Shown here piece after piece: positions 4,537 through 7,203 of a DNA stretch of 7,203 nt. Location of the stretch: contig JAEEUX010000131.1 in assembly GCA_016290695.1 (NCBI GenBank), positions 1 to 7,203 on the forward strand. Reading direction: 5' to 3'. Positions within the stretch are counted from its first letter, which is position 1; each line of letters opens with the position of its first letter. The notes beneath the pieces are model-generated. The model did not search any database, was not told where the DNA came from, and was given only the letters and a program-made list of their open reading frames with translations. Both the position numbers and the translations under genes were made by a program. The stretch is from Oscillospiraceae bacterium. GTDB taxonomy: Bacteria > Bacillota > Clostridia > Oscillospirales > Oscillospiraceae.

Positions 4537-6783
4537 CTATGCACATTCGATTATTTCACCGCAGCGGGAGTTTATAAGGAAGGCTTCTTCCTCACTCTTG
4601 GCTTCGGAACAGACACGGTATTCGTTTCCGGGGAGGGGGAGAATGTGGGCCCAGCCGAGAGTACAGCGGAGCTTTAGCCCGAATATGCGCTCGGAAGCGT
4701 CGAAGCGCCCTTCAAGCGCGTGGTAGATATCCTGCCTGCTGCCTCTTGCTTTATAGTTTCGCGTTATCCGCGCGGTTTGCGGCGTTTCACCGCACAGTTC
4801 GGCGAGCGTTTTGCCCTCGCGAGCCATAAGGAAAATAATTGCGGCGGCGGTGAAACAGCCGTCGAAGCACCATGGAAGCGCGGAAAAACAGCGTTCGGCG
4901 GCAGCTCCGTCACGCCGAAGGCGAAAAATCTGCGCTCCGGCGTCGGAGAGAATTCCCGCGGCGCCCTCGGGAAAACCGTAGGGCACGGCGAACTCCTGCC
5001 GCCCGAGATGAAACAGCGAGAAGGCGGCGAGCGTCGCAATGGCGTCGCGCTCTATCGGGAGACCGTTTTCGTCGGCTGCGCTCAGCTCGCTGCCGTCGGG
5101 CAAAAGCCTGAATTCGGCGCAGCCGGGAGCGTCGCTGAGAATAAGGCCGCAGCTTTCAAGAGCGGTGTGCAAAAACGCAGCGGAAGCGCCGGTATCATGA
5201 AGCCTTATACGGCAGCTTCCGCCGGCATAGAGCTTTTTTATTGCGGAAACGTAAAGCTCCGGGCAGCTTCCGATTTGGATTATATCTCCGTATTTCGTGC
5301 TGTCTGAGCGGGAGAGAGCGGGGGAGGAAGCCGCCTTTTCCAGCTTGCGAAGAAATGAGCGTTCGGCGCTGAGCCCCGAGCCGGAGTAAACGCGCAGCTC
5401 AAGTCTGCCTCCTGTCTGAGAGAAGTAAGCGCAGCTTCCCGCGCCGTAGGCAATCGCGGCAAAGGCGGCGGAGGCGGGCGTTTTCGCGTCTAAAAGAATC
5501 GCCCGCGCTCCTGCGGCGGCAGCGCCGCTCAAATACGCTTCGCTCAGCACCCGCGCATATGCTCCGCCGGAGAAGGCCGCGCATACGGAACCCGCCTTTC
5601 CCGCCGCACAGCCCATGGAAAGCGCCGCGGCGGGGGAAATCTCCGAGACGGCGCAGCGGATCGTCGCAGAGCTGTCAAAGCGCAGCGACGCCGTTTCCTC
5701 GCCGTAAAAGCGCCCGCTGGCGTGACTTGAGGGCGGAAAGCTCATATCGGGGTATACGACACTGCCTCGTTCGAGAACGCTGCCGCAGCCGATAACGGCG
5801 CCGTCCGCGACGACGCAGCCTTCGCCAATCGCGCAGCCCGCGCCGACGCTGCTGCCCGGAAACAGCACCGAACCGCACACCACCGCCGCCTCGCCTATCT
5901 GTGCGGAGCACACTACGCTGCCGCGCAGAAAAGCGCCGGGGCCAAGCTCGCTCGCCCCGCATATCACACAGCCGGGCGCGATAACCGCGCCCTCGCCGAG
6001 CTTTGCTTCGGACGAAACATAGCTCGCTTCGCTTCCTTGCCCGCGAACGCGACCCCGCGCGGAGATAAGTATTTCATCATGCGAAAGCGCATAGAGCGCC
6101 GCCGCGCGGTAAGAGCTCGGGCTGCCGACGTCGAACCAGCAGCCCGGGAGACAAAAGCCGTAAACAGGGCGTCCCGCACTTATGAGCCGGGGAAAAAGCT
6201 CGGAAGCAAAATCGCAGGCGCAGCCCTCGGGAACAGCCTTCAGAACAGAGGTGGAGACGGCGTATATCCCCGTGCTTGCAAGCTGCGAATAGGCGCATTC
6301 TGGGGCGCTTTTTTCGTTTATCTGCAAAACGCGCCCGTCGCCGCCGCAGTATACGGCGCCGTATTCCGAAACGTCCCGGCAGGCGTAAAGCGCTATGCTC
6401 AGCTCCGCCCCGGCCTCGCGATGCCTCAGCATGAGCGAAGCGAGATCCAGCGAAGAAACGGCGTCGCCGCTCATAACGAGAAAATCTTCGCCGCCTATAA
6501 AATCCTCGCATAGCTTTACCGCGCCCGCCGTCCCGCGCGGCTCGGCTTCAAGGCGGTATTCTATCCTTACGCCGAGTCTTTCTCCGCCGCCGAAATAATC
6601 GCGCACAAGCTCCGGCATATGGCAAAGACAGATGCAGATATCCGAAAAACCGTTGCTTTTCAGGCTTAGAATGATATGCTCCAAAAGAGGCGCGTCAAAA
6701 AATGGGAGCATGGGCTTTGGCCTTTTGATGCTCAGCGGGTGAAGCCGCGTCCCCATGCCTCCGGCAAGAATAACAGCGTTCAT
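4537..6783 (-). CDS. Sugar-phosphate nucleotidyltransferase with hexapeptide repeats and phosphomannomutase-like C-terminus
   Basis: A 748-residue three-part cytoplasmic protein resembling bacterial fusions annotated as mannose-1-phosphate guanylyltransferase. Residues 1-235 are an NTP_transferase domain: LAGGMGTRLHPLS (6-18), PKPMLP (22-27) with probable catalytic K23, SGD (105-107) with the metal-binding aspartate, STGIYAV (170-176) and GCWFDVGSPSSY (214-225). Residues 255-345 are left-handed beta-helix hexapeptide repeats (for example LGEGAVIAPGCVI). Residues 358-748 follow the layout of a phosphomannomutase/phosphoglucomutase, ending in GWAHILPLPGNEYRVCSEAKSEEEA-like C-terminal segments (710-734, positions only approximate). 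The mutase serine loop, normally TASHNP, reads YFSQTG (453-458), and no DGDxDR metal loop is seen (DGSELSAADENG, 563-574), so mutase activity is doubtful. It probably makes an NDP-sugar for cell-surface glycans; GDP-mannose versus UDP- or dTDP-glucose cannot be settled. The ATG has AAAGGA 6 bases upstream. The upstream promoter is not clearly resolved in the AT-rich spacer. Confidence 0.92.
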   Translation of the reverse strand: MNAVILAGGMGTRLHPLSIKRPKPMLPFFDAPLLEHIILSLKSNGFSDICICLCHMPELVRDYFGGGERLGVRIEYRLEAEPRGTAGAVKLCEDFIGGEDFLVMSGDAVSSLDLASLMLRHREAGAELSIALYACRDVSEYGAVYCGGDGRVLQINEKSAPECAYSQLASTGIYAVSTSVLKAVPEGCACDFASELFPRLISAGRPVYGFCLPGCWFDVGSPSSYRAAALYALSHDEILISARGRVRGQGSEASYVSSEAKLGEGAVIAPGCVICGASELGPGAFLRGSVVCSAQIGEAAVVCGSVLFPGSSVGAGCAIGEGCVVADGAVIGCGSVLERGSVVYPDMSFPPSSHASGRFYGEETASLRFDSSATIRCAVSEISPAAALSMGCAAGKAGSVCAAFSGGAYARVLSEAYLSGAAAAGARAILLDAKTPASAAFAAIAYGAGSCAYFSQTGGRLELRVYSGSGLSAERSFLRKLEKAASSPALSRSDSTKYGDIIQIGSCPELYVSAIKKLYAGGSCRIRLHDTGASAAFLHTALESCGLILSDAPGCAEFRLLPDGSELSAADENGLPIERDAIATLAAFSLFHLGRQEFAVPYGFPEGAAGILSDAGAQIFRLRRDGAAAERCFSALPWCFDGCFTAAAIIFLMAREGKTLAELCGETPQTARITRNYKARGSRQDIYHALEGRFDASERIFGLKLRCTLGWAHILPLPGNEYRVCSEAKSEEEAFLINSRCGEIIECA

Positions 6784-6851
6784 ATTCTGTCCTTTCTGAG
6801 CTTTATTATTGTGTTTTTATTGTATTATTTCGGTTTTTTATAAATTACTTA

Positions 6852-6880
6852 TTGAGAAAATTAATTTTGTTTAGTATAAT
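6852..6880 (+). promoter_or_regulatory. Near-consensus sigma-A promoter of the gdpP-like gene
   Basis: There is a -35 TTGAGA (6852-6857), a 17-base spacer and a perfect -10 TATAAT (6875-6880). Transcription would start near 6887 and give a leader of about 70 bases. It is the strongest promoter match in the window. The spacer between the two divergent genes (6784-6959) is otherwise AT-rich; a minus-strand -10 such as TATACT (complement of 6873-6878) lacks a good -35. Confidence 0.75.
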
Positions 6881-6945
6881 GTATAAATTAGGGCGAGACT
6901 GCATAGGCCCTGCCCGAATAACCGCGCCAAATTGCGGAAGATATC

Positions 6946-6950
6946 GGAGG
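6946..6950 (+). promoter_or_regulatory. Ribosome binding site that decides the TTG start of the gdpP-like gene
   Basis: GGAGG lies 9 bases before the TTG at 6960-6962. No ATG occurs in this frame until the second half of the first membrane segment, so the TTG start is preferred. Confidence 0.75.
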
Positions 6951-6959
6951 TGTAAGGCT

Positions 6960-7203
6960 TTGAGGAACAGACGCGAGCTTTCAAGAATCATCCAGCCCTC
7001 GTCGCGGCTTTTTTATATCGTCCTCGTTATATTCGCCATCGTCGCAGCCATAATGAAGCAGTATATCCTTGCGCTCTCAGAGGCGGGAGCCGTTATCCTT
7101 CTCGGCGCATACACATGGTTTTCCGGCAAGAGACGGCGCGAAACCGTCCTTGATTACATCGAAACAACCGCGTATAATTTCGACGGCGCGGCAAAGGGCG
7201 CGC
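6960..7203 (+). CDS. gdpP: GdpP-like cyclic-di-AMP phosphodiesterase, N-terminal part (cut by window end)
   Basis: Only the first 81 codons are present. Translation from TTG gives MRNRRELSRIIQPSSRLFYI, followed by two closely spaced hydrophobic stretches, about residues 17-32 and 35-54. Next come a basic run (KRRRE, 57-61) and LDYIETTAYNFDGAAKG (64-80). This matches my memory of the start of GdpP/YybT proteins: a two-helix membrane anchor, then a YIExLxxxxDxA segment leading into the degenerate PAS domain. The GGDEF-like and DHH/DHHA1 catalytic domains would lie beyond the window. GdpP is a membrane-bound enzyme that hydrolyses c-di-AMP to pApA and affects cell-wall stress tolerance, potassium balance and beta-lactam resistance; that is family knowledge. 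The TTG start with a good GGAGG and a strong promoter is convincing. Because the catalytic part is missing, the name rests on the N-terminus alone. Confidence 0.8.
   Translation, partial: MRNRRELSRIIQPSSRLFYIVLVIFAIVAAIMKQYILALSEAGAVILLGAYTWFSGKRRRETVLDYIETTAYNFDGAAKGA

Noticed and set aside
4720..5307. A 195-codon plus-strand frame inside the nucleotidyltransferase gene
   Set aside because: It is a shadow of the GC-rich mutase-like segment; no family resemblance or ribosome binding site supports it.
6887..6959. A c-di-AMP riboswitch in the gdpP-like leader
   Set aside because: The leader is only about 70 bases and shows just weak 4-5 bp inverted repeats (for example AGGGC 6890-6894 with GCCCT 6907-6911); it is too short for the known ydaO-type fold and no conserved elements were seen.

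Overview
The window looks like chromosomal DNA of a low-oxygen-adapted Gram-positive bacterium, most probably an uncultured or gut-type Clostridia (Oscillospirales-like). The grounds are GC-rich genes separated by AT-rich sigma-A-type promoters, strong AGGAGG-type ribosome binding sites, a DUF4317 gene (a family I know almost only from Clostridia), a GdpP homologue, and a ferredoxin-linked flavoprotein. The taxonomic placement is inference. No rRNA, tRNA, CRISPR array, insertion sequence or prophage gene is visible.

Left part, about 20-2127, minus strand. A compact three-gene operon is read right to left: a 2x[4Fe-4S] ferredoxin resembling the core of AprB, a 556-residue soluble FAD flavoprotein of the fumarate reductase/AprA superfamily, and a 54-residue protein of unknown function. 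In both gene junctions the Shine-Dalgarno sequence overlaps the upstream stop codon, so the three genes are probably translationally coupled. Together they look like a cytoplasmic ferredoxin-flavoprotein oxidoreductase whose substrate cannot be read from the sequence. Bases 1-19 show nothing I can assign.

Middle, 2128-3257. A 257-bp divergent control region separates the operon from a LysR-type regulator on the plus strand. It contains back-to-back promoters and two perfect overlapping inverted repeats placed where a LysR protein would both repress its own gene and activate the operon. The reductase operon and its regulator therefore form one self-contained, probably substrate-inducible unit.

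Right-centre, 3258-4520. A DUF4317 gene has its own promoter just after lysR and ends at a strong hairpin terminator that can also serve the convergent gene on the other side.

Right part, 4537-7203. A 748-residue sugar-phosphate nucleotidyltransferase (NDP-sugar pyrophosphorylase, hexapeptide repeats, phosphomannomutase-like C-terminus with degenerate active-site motifs) is on the minus strand. Divergent from it, behind a near-consensus promoter and with a TTG start, is the 5' end of a gdpP-type cyclic-di-AMP phosphodiesterase gene cut by the window edge.

The flavoprotein gene uses ATC for most isoleucines, whereas lysR and the DUF4317 gene prefer ATA. This suggests either high expression or a different origin for the reductase operon. 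The best candidate for something undescribed is the LysR-controlled ferredoxin/flavoprotein/54-residue-protein module.
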